A DNA stretch of 64,000 bases from Effrenium voratum (Eukaryota > Sar > Dinophyceae > Suessiales > Symbiodiniaceae), in NCBI GenBank assembly GCA_963377175.1, contig CAUJNA010002868.1, forward strand, positions 639,478 through 703,477, in the 5' to 3' direction. Shown here one piece after another: positions 20,799-30,799 of this stretch. The first letter of the stretch is position 1. Each line of letters opens with the position of its first letter. The notes under the pieces were generated by a model. That model ran no database searches. It had not been told where the DNA came from and worked only from the letters and a program-made list of their open reading frames with translations. The translations under genes and the position numbers were made by a program.

Positions 20799-21000
20799 AA
20801 TGTGAAAAAGAGTGAGCTGCACCTTGAGGCGAGCACTCCATGAGTGGCAAAACGGACAAGCCCGACTGCCTCGAGTTGAATTGATCTCGCGACTCGCGGT
20901 GCTGCTAGTCCTTGCCGCAAAGCGGCCGCTGTTTTGAGATATCTGTCAACATCTGACTTTTCCTCCAAGATAATTCGCGTGTTGTATGGTGGTTGCAGAA
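20799..21000 (-). CDS. possible longer exon, weak support
   Basis: The minus strand ends at a donor TTTTGCAG|GTAGGC. Upstream, a frame with TRIILEEKSDVDRYLKTAAA then LRQGLAAPRVARS is open, but another frame (SWSARLKVQLTLFHILQ) fits the 3' part. The acceptor was not identified. Confidence 0.3.
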
Positions 21001-21253
21001 ACTGTGCAAGCCGACTCATGTGGATGCTTCAAAAACGTGTTAAGGAATGGTAGAGTTGGATTCGGATACGCTATGCAGAGCATCTCCCACAAGGCAATCC
21101 AACCCCATAGACCCGCTGGTCGGCCAGATAAAGCCAAACAAGGCCTTAACGGGAGGGGTCTTTGGGGGGGAGGGATATCTAGGATTCCATGTGAAACCTG
21201 AATGGGTAACCTGAATTTTGGTGGACATCATTTGGGGACTTTATGACCACCAT

Positions 21254-21380
21254 ATGGCCATGGGTCAAAATCCAAATCGCACCCCCAGTGAACATCCCCA
21301 CTAAAATGGGTTCTAAAATGGGTGGTGCACCAGGCCCCCAAAATGGGATCCCAAAACGGTTTTGACAGCCACGGCCAAAT
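21254..21380 (-). mobile_element. about 125-bp TIR element (family A)
   Basis: This is a full copy: ATGGCCATGGGTCAAAATCC at the left and GGTTTTGACAGCCACGGCC at the right form imperfect inverted ends. It begins 20 nt inside the intron that follows the exon at 21401-21494 (gene sense). Confidence 0.75.
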
Positions 21381-21400
21381 GCTTCTCCCCACATCGCTAC

Positions 21401-21494
21401 CCCGCCTCCGCCTTCTTGTCCAGGAAGACCAGCAGGCTCCGGCACCTCAAGGCCCCGTATCGGGTCAGGGGACTTTCCGGGATGCCGCTGTCGG
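21401..21494 (-). CDS. internal exon (94 nt)
   Basis: The frame from CCAAG|CC reads ADSGIPESPLTRYGALRCRS then LLVFLDKKAEAG and ends at GG|GTAGCG. If unspliced, TAG at 21397 would stop it. It joins in phase with the small exon at 21950-21983 (one leftover base). The following intron begins with a family A element. Confidence 0.6.
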
Positions 21495-21949
21495 CTTGGG
21501 CATTTGGGATGCTTGACGGGGCAGGTGGCTCAGAAGAACCTCAAGTAGGAAGCTGCTGTGCTCCTGTAGATGGGAAAAGGAAACTGAACCAATCGGCAAT
21601 TGATCAACTCTTCCCTTCCTGAGTTCGCTTCACAATGAAATTATCTTCTCAAACTGTATCAATTGTTCAGTGGAGGAAAAGGGACACGATTGGCTTGTTG
21701 GTTGTCCGACCAAAGGCAACCCAGCATGACACAAGGATGGAATCCACTCGGGTGCTCTCTAAATGAGGAACCCCCCCCAAAACAGTTGGATTCTTTTGGC
21801 TTCCCTCACAAACAATACAAATAGGGCACCCTCAAAAAGGAACCCACCGGGCAAGCGGGGGAGAGAATCCAGTTCCGCCGGCCATCAGCATCTGAAGCGC
21901 CCCGGCGTCTGAAGCGAAGAAGGAGCCTGGCACGCGCCAAATGACTCAC

Positions 21950-21983
21950 CCGAAGGGCCCGGTTCCTCGGAGGGGGAATTAAT
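21950..21983 (-). CDS. micro-exon (34 nt)
   Basis: A strong acceptor CTTTTTGCAG|A and canonical donor TTCGG|GTGAGT frame just 34 nt: INSPSEEPGPS plus one base. The phase matches the exon at 22861-22905 upstream. A further coding block may exist at 21860-21895 (GRRNWILSPACP before GTGGGT), too short to assert. Confidence 0.5.
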
Positions 21984-22014
21984 CTGCAAAAAGTCCAGAC
22001 TTGTGTATACCCCG

Positions 22015-22065
<51 letters not shown>
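22015..22065 (+). repeat. poly-A tract, 51 nt
   Basis: 51 consecutive A lie between CCCCG and CGAGC. In gene sense (minus) it is poly-T inside an intron. No recognisable element lies immediately 5' of it that would make it a retroposon tail, but an insertion of that type is possible. Confidence 0.9.
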
Positions 22066-22066
<1 letters not shown>

Positions 22067-22860
22067 GAGCATCCCAACAAGTGACCCCCGAAAATAATTA
22101 TGATAATAATGGGATCTTGTCCAGGCATTCAAAGCTCTGAATCTGGGGGGTGGTTCTTCATATTTCTTGGGCATGCGGAATCGAGTTGACTCGGCTCACA
22201 AATGGAAAGGGTTTCAGGAAGGTTCCACGAAAAGCTGCCAAAGATGGGTCCAAGTGCCATCGCCCAACAAAATCGCCCGTGAACAAACAGCTATGCCTCA
22301 AACAGGCCCACTTGAAGTTTGTTAAAGCAACCCGACCACCGACCATGGAAACAATCAAGTCGGGTAGTGGTCCGGGCAGCTAAATCACACAGTTTCGGTT
22401 TGAGCTGGGCCCAGGATTTCAACAAACCCATTTGGGAGGGGGTTCGAATCAGGGTTGGGTGGTACATGTGTTTTAACAGGAACCAGGACCTTAGAAGCTT
22501 GTCTAAACAGTGTTTTAACATCAAACAAGGAAACAAGCCCAACCTCACTCCGTTTTAACACACCCAGCCTTGTCGAGGAGTTCCTTGACGAAGCCTCCGC
22601 ACAGTTTTGTTTGAAAGGAGACCCTCTGGGCAGAAACTCCTTTGGGTGCCAAATTTCATTTGGGGTTCTCCCTTGAGTCAAAGAAACCTGTGGAGGAGTC
22701 ATGAGCCTTTGGGCAATCGCAGTCAGTGGAACTTGACCGGTGAATTTGATTCGCATTGAAACTGAATGAAGCTTGAGTGGACTCTACCCCTTGGCCATAG
22801 TGAGTACATAGAACGTCTATGCGCGAGGCGGGCACATCTCCCGCCTCTGTTGACCTCAAC

Positions 22861-22905
22861 CTTGGGCTTCTTCGACGGCGGGCCCTCCGGCTTGGCCGCA
22901 AACTC
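22861..22905 (-). CDS. micro-exon encoding an NLS-like basic patch
   Basis: CGCCAG|G and CCCAAG|GTTGAG bound exactly 45 nt. The phase-0 frame reads EFAAKPEGPPSKKPK. PPSKKPK(V) resembles a monopartite nuclear localisation signal. The next exon (21950-21983) also starts in phase 0. Another frame is Arg-rich and matches upstream phase, so the frame is likely but not certain. Confidence 0.52.
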
Positions 22906-22948
22906 CTGGCGGTGATTCGAACATCACCGCAAACTCACGACATGTCTA

Positions 22949-23047
22949 CTAGGTCCTCCAGTCGAGAGTTTAGAAAATAGGTACCCTTTTTTCTATAGTC
23001 TATTTAAGTATAGGGGAACCCTCCCCCAAAAAAGGGTAAAAGGGCGA
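22949..23047 (-). mobile_element. diverged copy of the 5031 introner-like element
   Basis: It shares CTAGGTCCTCCAGT, GTACCCTTTTT, TAGTCTATTT, GGGGAACCCTCCCCCAAAAA and AGGGTAAAAGGGC in the same order as 5031-5130. The left TIR is intact. The right TIR (CCAGTAG...CTAG side) is lost, so it no longer looks able to supply both splice sites. Confidence 0.7.
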
Positions 23048-23753
23048 TCCCAATTAAAGATGGGTGAAGAGCATGGGGCGGTGATGTCCATAAGTTATAT
23101 TTCAAAGAGTTGTCAGGGAAACAGGGAACCAAGCACGGAATTCCCGGCCGATCGGGCCCCCCAACTCCCTGGAAAATAGGGGGCTGGGGGGGGCTTCTTC
23201 GGGGAAAAGACGAAAGAAAGCGGCGTGGACGACATGCAAATGTGACCCAATTGGTTTCCTTCAAACAAGCCTGCCACAGTGACCACCCAGTCCATGTCTG
23301 TTAGATGACCCAAAGATCCCAGTCAAATATAGAGCTCATTCCGAACTGTTGGTGCGAACCGCTGGGTTTTCAAATTATGAGGAGGCTCCATTGTGATGGG
23401 CACCCAAAGTTAATATTCCCAGGTGATGAAAAAGCAGTTGCAACTCAGTGCTTGGGGATCTGGCAGGATCCGCCTCAAAAACAATCGCTAGATATATCAA
23501 TCCGGAAACATGAATTAACCCAGGGCTCAACCCGGGCGGTAGAGTGTGCGGTCCCCAAAATTGGAGGACTTCCAATCGAAATTCCAAAAACCATCGCCTG
23601 CCATGTTCATCAGGGGTATTTCAATTGGGAAACCACTTTGGGCCAAATCCTTGGCAAATCATCTTAAGCACACGAAGTCCATTTGGGCTGAGCCCAAGGG
23701 ATGGGTTCAAGCCAGAGTTCAAACAACCTAAGATTCCGATCTAGTGGGCTTAC

Positions 23754-23871
23754 CCTCTCATAGCCGACTTCCCAGTCCTCGACACCGCCTCCTGGGCCAA
23801 AGCGAAGCTGTGGCATGGGCGACAATCATCCTTGCGAAGTCCCATGCCCATCACTACTTTGCGGCATTCGC
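23754..23871 (-). CDS. internal exon with Cys/His motif
   Basis: The acceptor TTTTCGATACAG|G and donor GAGAGG|GTAAGC bound 118 nt. The frame reads ECRKVVMGMGLRKDDCRPCH then SFALAQEAVSRTGKSAMR. C...C-x2-C-H could bind metal. The upstream neighbour may be the open frame at 23941-24150. Confidence 0.65.
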
Positions 23872-23940
23872 CTGTATCGAAAAGTAGCCCACCCCCACAA
23901 ACACGCCTGACCGGCTGTCCTTGCTTTGGGCCTCCATTCC

Positions 23941-24150
23941 TCATGAAGCACCCCCCCCTGAGTCAACCAAGGGTCTGCCCAAGAATGCCATCAATGAGTC
24001 GACATCCGGTGTCTGTGCAATCAAATGGTGAACCCTCCTGAGTTTGCTGGGGTCCCTGGTCATAGCGCCAAGAGTACCAGCACGAATTGTCTCGCGAAAT
24101 GGGGCTGGCCCTCGCCTCTGTGGATTGTTTGACAGATCAAAAGGAGCCCA
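23941..24150 (-). CDS. open coding-like stretch, boundaries unknown
   Basis: The minus frame contains FRETIRAGTLGAMTRDPSKL, RRVHHLIAQTPDVDSLMAFL, GRPLVDSGGGAS. The residue pattern looks genuine and stop-free for over 80 codons, but no strong splice sites were identified. It may be an exon of the same gene as 23754-23871. Confidence 0.37.
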   Translation of the reverse strand, partial: WAPFDLSNNPQRRGPAPFRETIRAGTLGAMTRDPSKLRRVHHLIAQTPDVDSLMAFLGRPLVDSGGGAS

Positions 24151-24526
24151 GCACCTGGAGGGATTCCTAAGTTTTGGCCCCGCATTTCCCACACGTAAGT
24201 TTACGAACCTTCAACCAAACCTTCCCTCAGGCTTTGACGGCTCATCCCCTTCAAAGCAAACCAAAACGGGAACGAAAATGGGTACCAAAACGGGTACCTT
24301 CCTGTCGCCTTTTGGAAGGAAACCGTTGCTTCCAGTTGGGTGTCACTAAAAACAGGGGACCCCAAAATGGTTGTTCTCCTCTTGGTTCACTGTAAAGCCC
24401 CCAAAAAGTGTGTAATGGGGGGGGAGAACAAGATAGTGGTTCTCCTGCTGGCTTCCCTTGAAACCGATAGAAAGAGTGTAGCCTCCAGAACCGTACCCAC
24501 CCATAGGCGGCCTTCTTGAAAAATAG

Positions 24527-24577
24527 CTGGCCCTGGTAAATGGAAAACACCCCACCTAAACCCGTGCCATCTATGTT
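24527..24577 (-). mobile_element. fragment of the CATAGATGGC small-element family
   Basis: It contains GGCCCTGGTAAATGGAAAAC, CCACCTAAACCCGTGCCATC and TATG, matching the inner parts of the elements at 28879-28986 and 47430-47487. No target duplication is recognisable. Confidence 0.4.
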
Positions 24578-24744
24578 TTAAGCAAGCTAACCGAATGAAA
24601 CTTGGCTGGAATTAGGACCCCAGCAAAAAAAATGTTGTTGTTTTTTTTGCCTGATTGGTGGAAAACAAAGGGAACCCCCAAAAAAGCCCCCCCAAAAAAC
24701 AGGAATAAAGGGGGAACTAATGCTGGGGAAGTAGAAAGGACACC

Positions 24745-24870
24745 TAGGTACCCCACCCCTTGGGCCCTTTCCCGGTGTCGCGCCTTGGTTCCTGCGGAGC
24801 CAGGCGTGGGCGTTGGGTGCCCTGGCCTTCCGCTTCGGCGCGCTCGGGGCCTGGGCCTGGCGACAGCGGC
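24745..24870 (-). CDS. candidate exon, GC-rich, frame and strand uncertain
   Basis: It is a GC-rich island inside AT-richer DNA. On the minus strand one frame reads CRQAQAPSAPKRKARAPNAH then AWLRRNQGATPGKG. The other minus frame and a + frame are also open. Splice sites are weak. Confidence 0.33.
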
Positions 24871-25065
24871 CCTTGCACCATTTTTTTCAAAAGGAACAAA
24901 TGGGCGCATACCCCTTAGAGAGCTCTAGAAAATTGATTCCGCAGTCTTTTTCCCAGGGTGTTTGGTGATTTTCTAGAAAGTTCTGATAAAAACCAGCGAT
25001 TTCCCCAGGGATTTTGGTGGTTTGCTAGAAAGAAGGATCCCTGGAAGAATTACCCTTAGAGTAGT

Positions 25066-25186
25066 GGGTCAAAACCGTTTGAGGATCCTATTTTGGGGGC
25101 CTGGTGCTCCACCCATTTTAGATATTCTAGTGGGGATTGGGATGGAAACCGGGAAAGGTACGATTGGGATTTCGACCCATGGCCAC
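25066..25186 (+). mobile_element. family A TIR element in the opposite orientation
   Basis: GTGGGTCAAAACCGTTTGAG, GGGGGCCTGGTGC, CACCCATTTTAGATATTCTA and ATTTCGACCCATGGCCACC reproduce the reverse complement of the other copies. This is the only one of seven in this orientation, and it is internally diverged. Confidence 0.65.
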
Positions 25187-25189
25187 CAT

Positions 25190-25400
25190 TGTTCACTGGA
25201 AAATGGGGTGCATACCCCTTAGGTAGTGGCCTTTTTTTCGCCCAAAGCCCTGGAATTAGTGGTTGCGAAGGGCACATCCCTCAATGGAAAATGGGGATAC
25301 CCTGTAGGTAGTGGGTTTTTTCCGCCCAAAGCCCTGAGTTGTGTAGATAGTGGCCTTTTTTATCAAAGCCCTGGAAGTGGTTTGGAGGTGGAATTAGACA
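25190..25400 (+). repeat. short direct repeats (about 85-bp spacing)
   Basis: GGAAAATGGGG..TACCC.TAGGTAGTGG..TTTTTT..GCCCAAAGCCCTGG occurs at about 25197-25250 and 25282-25335, with a third partial copy (AGATAGTGGCC, CAAAGCCCTGG) at 25350-25373. A related fragment is at 24898-24925. Confidence 0.6.
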
Positions 25401-25599
25401 GAAACACCAGCATGGGGTACGGTGTGGTGGTTTTGGGGCCACAAGGGTTCTAAGAAAATAGCAGCTTGATGGTGGGTGTCTTTTAGGAGGTCCCATGTGC
25501 GGCCTAATGCAAACTTGGTATTCAGGTCTGTGCTCGAAGCCATGTAAAGAATTGAAAGGGCAGAAATCCGCACTTATTTAGGGGGGATATGGAGGATCT

Positions 25600-26620
25600 G
25601 TTCCCGCTCATTTGGAGCGAACATGGGCCTTGCGAACAATAGAATCCTTGACAAAGAAAAAAAAACAAGCGGAAGTGGAGAGGCCGAGCCCATGGCCAAG
25701 CATGCCTTGCACCCAACACAATGTAAGGATCTACAAAGGCGGCCGAATCTATTTACGGTTGCTACCCTCCAACTATCCGAATGGAGATTGCCTCCGGCTC
25801 AGGCGATCTTCTACCCTTCTCAAATTGTCACGCTTCAAGCACTGCCAGTACCAGCAAAGGGCGAAGGGTACAACACTGTGCACTTGATTTGGCTCCTGCT
25901 GATCGGGTTGAATGCGATGCCGTTATCCTGCTGCCCAATGACCCTGGCAGAAAAAAGAAAGCCCTGGGCGGAACCCATCAAGCCAAAAGAAGGAAAAGGT
26001 GCCATTGAGCAAGTCAGTCGAACAACGAGACCATGCCAACTTCACTTCAATAGCGCCTCGCCTTTGCTGGAGGTTTTCTGCGCCAGGGCGGCATCTTGAC
26101 GAGAGGGTCCTGGCGATCCACCCGAAACATGTGTTGGAAAAAAATGGAGGACTCCAACAGTCACAAATGGTTGAGTTTCTTGTGTTTCTGTTCAATAAGC
26201 TCATCCAGGGGCCCCTAATAATTCCCTAATAGAAGGGAAGCCTCCATTTGTACTCCTCGGTTGCTTTAGGTGGTCCGTTCGGATGAAGGTAACAGCATGT
26301 TTGCCTTTCTGCGGGGCGGTCGTAACCATTCCGCCAGCAAACACATTGGGGTGGTTGGGCCGCATTAGGAGCAGTTCGAAGATTTGGCGGGCCAAGGAAC
26401 AGTGCAACAGCAACGCACCGCCGGACCGCTGCTTTGTCTCCGGAGCTTTGAGGGTGTCTCAGAGTACGCCGGGTTCACTGTGCGAAGCACCGCGACTTGT
26501 GCAAAGTCGACGCCAGGGATCTCAACATCGCCACGTCCGACCGTTTTTGAAGGTATCGGTTTCTTGGCTGTGTTAAGGGAGACTAAAAAGAAAAAAACAC
26601 TTTTGGGTGTTGACTTCCCT
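25600..26620. other. stop-poor region, possible decayed coding copy
   Basis: Long open frames overlap on both strands (a + frame of 158 codons from 25623; minus frames at 25923-26204 and 26201-26413). No splice signals, domain or catalytic motif was recognised. It differs from the flanking introns in having few stops, so it may be a degraded retro-copy. Confidence 0.25.
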
Positions 26621-27039
26621 TAAAAATGCACCACATCGCAGCCCTTGATTCTGTGACTGTCAAGGGGCCCCCCAACAATAGAAAGACCCCAATATCGGCC
26701 CTGCTGTGCCTTAATAATCGTTGTTAGTCCAGTCCCTGTTATACCTTGTGGGCATTGGTGGGCCCCTTGTGGCATGCGGTCGCTGCTTTGGATGTTTGAA
26801 CCCAGGGTTCCTGTCTTTTGGTTCCCTTCAACGACACGAACCCAAGCAAACGAAACCAGCCCGACCCCCAATCTTTTTTGGTACTATCCATGTGGGCATT
26901 TGTCGAAGCACCCTTTTCTGGGTTGGTTTTTCAAGGAAACTAGAGGGACGCTACCCATTTCAGAGGCCTCGCGTGAGACCCGCCGTCGGCTCAACTCCGC
27001 CCTTTCGCCGCCGCGGCCTTCGGCCCTTCGGCCTTCGGC

Positions 27040-27158
27040 TCACGCGTAGGCCCTGACCCGCTTCTTGGGCAGCACCACCATCCCCCGGCGCTCGCGCGCG
27101 CCTTCCCCCAGGTTCAAGATGTCCGGCTCCTTCCGCACGGGCAAGCCCTTGAAACGGT
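27040..27158 (-). CDS. last recognised exon of the 30.9-27.0 kb gene
   Basis: The acceptor GTCGGGCAG|AC is followed, in phase with the previous exon, by RFKGLPVRKEPDILNLGEGA then RERRGMVVLPKKRVRAYA and TGA at 27040-27042. The same bases also contain a donor-like GC|GTGAGC, so an additional downstream exon cannot be excluded. It is a basic C-terminus, function unknown. Confidence 0.73.
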
Positions 27159-27299
27159 CTGCCCGACCCAGAAATTAACAGGGGACTGACTGGAAGCATG
27201 ACTAGACATTGCTGAAAATGAGCGACCTGTTGGGTTGCCATAACAAAACATGGTTGAGAAAAAGGGGGAAACCGAGAGGTCAGATCTGCTCGGATGGTT

Positions 27300-27780
27300 T
27301 GCAGGCGTGCAAAAGTGCATCATTTTGACTTGGGCACTTGCAGCCACGGCCACTTGCGGCCGTGGCTGCAAGTGGCCGCATTGCACGCAGCGACATTGGT
27401 AAGCAGCCCTTTGTTTCGGCAAATGCGCCAGCAGCGTTGCACGAGATTTCAGCAGCAGCACATTTTGTGGTGAAAAAGGTGTCAGCGCTTATACCCTGCA
27501 GAGCCAGAAATACTGCATCCATCGCAGGTGGGTGGGCAGCCCTGTGATCCCTGTGGGGGCGCAAAAGAAGCCCTCGCACGACACGAGCTTTCAGCACAAG
27601 AATGTGCGCCACTTGCAGCTTGCATCATCGATCAAAGCAGGCACGAGGCACGCGCGCGCCACTTGCAGCGACTGGCCAGAGGCTGGCGGGCGGACACTTA
27701 CGGCCACGTTCGGCCACTTGCGACCACTCGCGGGCTCTGCGGTCACTTGAGTGGCTGCAAGTGGCTACACATGTCCGAGC
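27300..27780. repeat. GCCACTTGC repeat region with hairpin
   Basis: The words GCCACTTGC, CACTTGCAG and their inverses (GCAAGTGGC) recur about ten times. A perfect 17-bp inverted repeat, CACTTGCAGCCACGGCC at 27335-27351 and its complement at 27358-27374, has a 6-nt loop that is itself ACTTGC. Confidence 0.7.
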
Positions 27781-28070
27781 TCAATTCACGCGCCGCACGC
27801 GACCTCCGTGAGCCTTTAGGAGGCCGACACGGCATGTCTTCTAACATTCGAAAATGGTTGGGTTCCTTTCTTCCTCCAATCTAACCCGGAAAGGCTACCC
27901 GCAAAAAAAAAAACATGGTCCAAGTGTGCAACCCGGCCAAACAGGTGGCAAAGAAAAGGCCTGGGATGACTGATGAAGAGAGGAGGAACTGTGGCCAATG
28001 TACATCCACAATCCAAGTACTCTTTGGAACGCAAAACTCTGGAGCTCCAAACCATGCTTTGCTCGCAGAC

Positions 28071-28128
28071 CTGCCTTTGGCCGCCGCTTCCGCGCCACCT
28101 CCGCCTGCTTCTTCCGCTGTGCGGAAAC
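28071..28128 (-). CDS. basic exon (58 nt)
   Basis: GTTCAG|G and AAGGCAG|GTCTGC delimit VSAQRKKQAEVARKRRPKA plus one base. It starts in phase 0 after the exon at 28693-28821. Its leftover base completes an Asp codon with the AC starting the exon at 27158. RKRRPK is a possible nuclear localisation signal. Confidence 0.68.
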
Positions 28129-28633
28129 CTGAACAAGTGTAACCCAGGAAAAAAACATGGTGGAACCCCACAGAAATCTAGGTGTTCATTTGGAAAGAAT
28201 TGAGTAAACGAGTGAGTGAGCAGAACCAATCCAATTGAATCCCGCCTGTTTTCTAGAAGAACACCAATACAACCACGCACTCGGCGCAAGGCTTTGTCGC
28301 CACAATTCCATAGCACGGAATACTCAGGCCTTTTTCATGTTAGTGGCCGTGTGGGTACTAATCGGGAAAAACAGGACACGATTCAGGCGGGCATTCATTT
28401 CCACCATTTACTTTGGAGGGTCCTCCCTATCAGTTTGGAAGGGCTTGAGCGCATTTTGCATCACAATTTTGGGGGCTTCTCAAAATCCCCCGCCAGATCA
28501 GTACACCAGTTGAATCGGAGCACCCTTGCAAGAGCCCATGACTGCAATGTTCAATCCTTCCAACCGGCTATGTTCTCGGTTCTTGCATCCCGATACATGT
28601 ATTTTGTTTGAAGGTACCCCCGTTTTCGTCCTT

Positions 28634-28692
28634 TGGCCATGGGTCAAAATCCCGTACCCCCGGATCCCATTGGTTTTGACAACCACAGCCAC
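28634..28692 (-). mobile_element. truncated family A TIR element at a donor site
   Basis: TGGCCATGGGTCAAAATCCC...GGATCCCATTGGTTTTGACA...CCACAGCCAC: both ends are present but the middle is deleted (59 bp). In gene sense the intron begins exactly with the element (exon CACGG|GTGGCTGTGGTTGTCAA), so the element end supplies the GT. Confidence 0.7.
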
Positions 28693-28821
28693 CCGTGAAC
28701 TGCGCAAAACGTCCGCCGCCCGACCCTCGTCACACGCCTGGCCCCGGCTCTTGCGCTGCTGCGTGGCGCTCATCGACACCCCCAGCGTCTGCTCCTCTGC
28801 CAACCGCCGCTGGCGCGCCGC
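28693..28821 (-). CDS. internal exon (43 codons)
   Basis: The acceptor GCGCCTGCAG|G and donor TCACGG|GTGGCT bound 129 nt in phase 0: AARQRRLAEEQTLGVSMSAT, QQRKSRGQACDEGRAADVLR, SSR. It sits between the exons at 30800-30856 and 28071-28128 with matching phases. An upstream in-frame TAA (28839-28841) confirms that the exon must start near the acceptor. Confidence 0.76.
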
Positions 28822-28870
28822 CTGCAGGCGCTCGGCGGGTTAGCTCCAACCCGCACTTTCAGGGCTTGGG

Positions 28871-28994
28871 GTTTCGCACATAGGTGTCCTTTTAGGGCAC
28901 ATAGATGGCCCTGGCAAATGATTAAACCACCAGGTAAACCAGGGCCATCTATTTTTCCAGCAAAACAACCAAAAAGGACACCTATGGTTTCGCA
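28871..28994. mobile_element. 108-bp MITE with 8-bp target-site duplication
   Basis: The element at 28879-28986 starts CATAGGTGTCCTTTT and ends AAAAAGGACACCTATG. Inner inverted arms TAGATGGCCCTGG and CCAGGGCCATCTA nest inside. GTTTCGCA flanks both sides exactly (28871-28878 and 28987-28994). An 8-bp duplication and CA...TG ends match hAT-type non-autonomous elements (family knowledge). Confidence 0.8.
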
Positions 28995-29494
28995 TAGTTC
29001 CGCTTCAAAGGTTGGAGTTGCAATGAAGAACTGCCACTTTGTATGGCAAAAAGGGGAAACATGAGGGACTGTCTTTTTAGCGGGTTACTCACAAAAAGTA
29101 ATGCCTGGGGGGAAAAGCCATTAGAACATGGGCAATGATGCTGGTTTGTCTTGGCCTATGTTCAACCGACCCCCCTATGGAGCCATAGTAAAATCCGCCG
29201 ACCCCTTTCTCCAAGGGGAGGCGCATGGGAAGGGTTTGTCTTTGTCCTTGTCTCAGTGATGATTATCATCACCACTGCTGTTGGGTGCTGGTTCACAGCA
29301 TCCGGATCATCATCATTACCGCCGCTCTTCTTATTCATATATGTTTCAAGTGCGCCGTTTGACCCGACTGGAAATGCAGAGGATGCGTTGTCATGATTGT
29401 CATGATAACTGCTGCTGATGCTCGGGATGCATAGTGATGACGTTAACAGCTGGTGATGCTGAGGAGGCGTAGTGATGACTTTCTTCAGGAGGAT

Positions 29495-29621
29495 GATGAT
29501 GAACATGATGATGAAATGATGATGGTGGTGTTCATCATCATCATCATCATCCTCATCATCATCATCATGTTCATCATCATGTTGATCATCATCATGTTCA
29601 TCATGTTCATCATGTTCATCA

Positions 29622-29688
<67 letters not shown>

Positions 29689-29735
29689 GTTCCTCATCAT
29701 CATGTTCATCATCATGTTCCTCATCATTTTCATCA
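29495..29735. repeat. (CAT)n/(TCA)n trinucleotide array
   Basis: Mostly ATC/CAT repeats with TGTTCATCATGTTCATC interruptions. Both strands give Ile/Met homopolymer ORFs, which are artefacts. ATC-rich spacers continue sparsely to about 30180. Confidence 0.9.
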
Positions 29736-30748
29736 AAAGGCGTGGCGCTCTTCTTTTCGGAGGTGTTCCTAACGGCTTACTTCTCGCGAAGACGAAGCCA
29801 TGGCACAAAGTCCACACTTAACATCCACAGCAATAGTCTTGAGAACAAAAAAATGCCCCCCAACATGGCTTTCCTGCCCGAGTTTCCCCACACCGGGGGC
29901 AAGTCCTGTAAAATTCAACAAGGTGCTTTTATCATGCGAATTTATCCCGCAGTGGCTTGTTTGAGATGCAGGGAATGCGTTGTCATAATTATCAGAACAA
30001 CTGCTGGTGATGCTAAAAATGCAAAGTAACAATTATCATCGTAACTGCTGGCGATAATGCGAATGCATAATGCATCATAGTAATAATTATCAGCACCCCT
30101 AATGTTGGGTGAAACATTGCATCATCAAAAACATCATCATTATCGTGCTGCTCTTCTTTTTCATATATGGTTTAAGTGTGCCGTTAAACCCGACAAAACA
30201 TGCGTAGTCATAATTGTCATAACAACGTCCCCTGTCAGCAAGCAGGGGCCGGCGGCACAGGGCGGCAGCCCTTAAATTTGATCATGGAAGAGTAGTAGAT
30301 GCTAGTGGTGGTGGCCGTTGTAGAATAGAAGTGCTACACCTCCAAAGCTCGGGAAACAAACGAAAATCATCCGGAGAAGCAAGGGCCAGCATAGCTATGA
30401 TTTGGATAGGAACTGTGTTTCTTTGAAAGGAACTAGCAGGTCCTCTGATTTTTTGGCGGTTGTCGAAAAGTCAGGGTGGGCCCTGTTCAAAGGTCGCCCC
30501 CGTGAAACGAACAGCGGTTGACAACACGAAGCCGAAATGGAAAACCAAAACAGAAAGGGGCCATTCAGTCCCCTGCTTGCCATATCACACCTGCCCGGAT
30601 ATTCCAGAAATATCAATGAGATTGCCTGGAAAGCCATAAGTCTAAAAGGCTGGACAACTAAACATGTAACTAATTTAGCTGGTGTATAGATAGTAAGGGG
30701 CATGGCTTATGAGTCAATTGGGGCCCACGCCCGGGGTAGACCCGGAAC

Positions 30749-30772
30749 AGGAGGGGGGGGGGGGGGGGGGGG
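30749..30772 (+). repeat. poly-G run
   Basis: A near-pure run of about 22 G lies 25 nt downstream (gene sense) of the exon at 30800-30856, i.e. C-rich within the following intron. Confidence 0.8.
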
Positions 30773-30799
30773 CAAAATGGGCTCAGCTGACGCACGCAC

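Noticed and set aside
22015..22065. Poly-A tract as a processed-pseudogene tail
   Set aside because: No coding or element sequence ending at the tract and no target-site duplication were recognised.
25623..26099. 158-codon + ORF as a gene
   Set aside because: Overlapping minus frames are equally open, and no start context, splice site or domain is recognised. Kept only as an uncertain region.
29453..29821. Ile/Met-rich ORFs
   Set aside because: (CAT)n array artefact.
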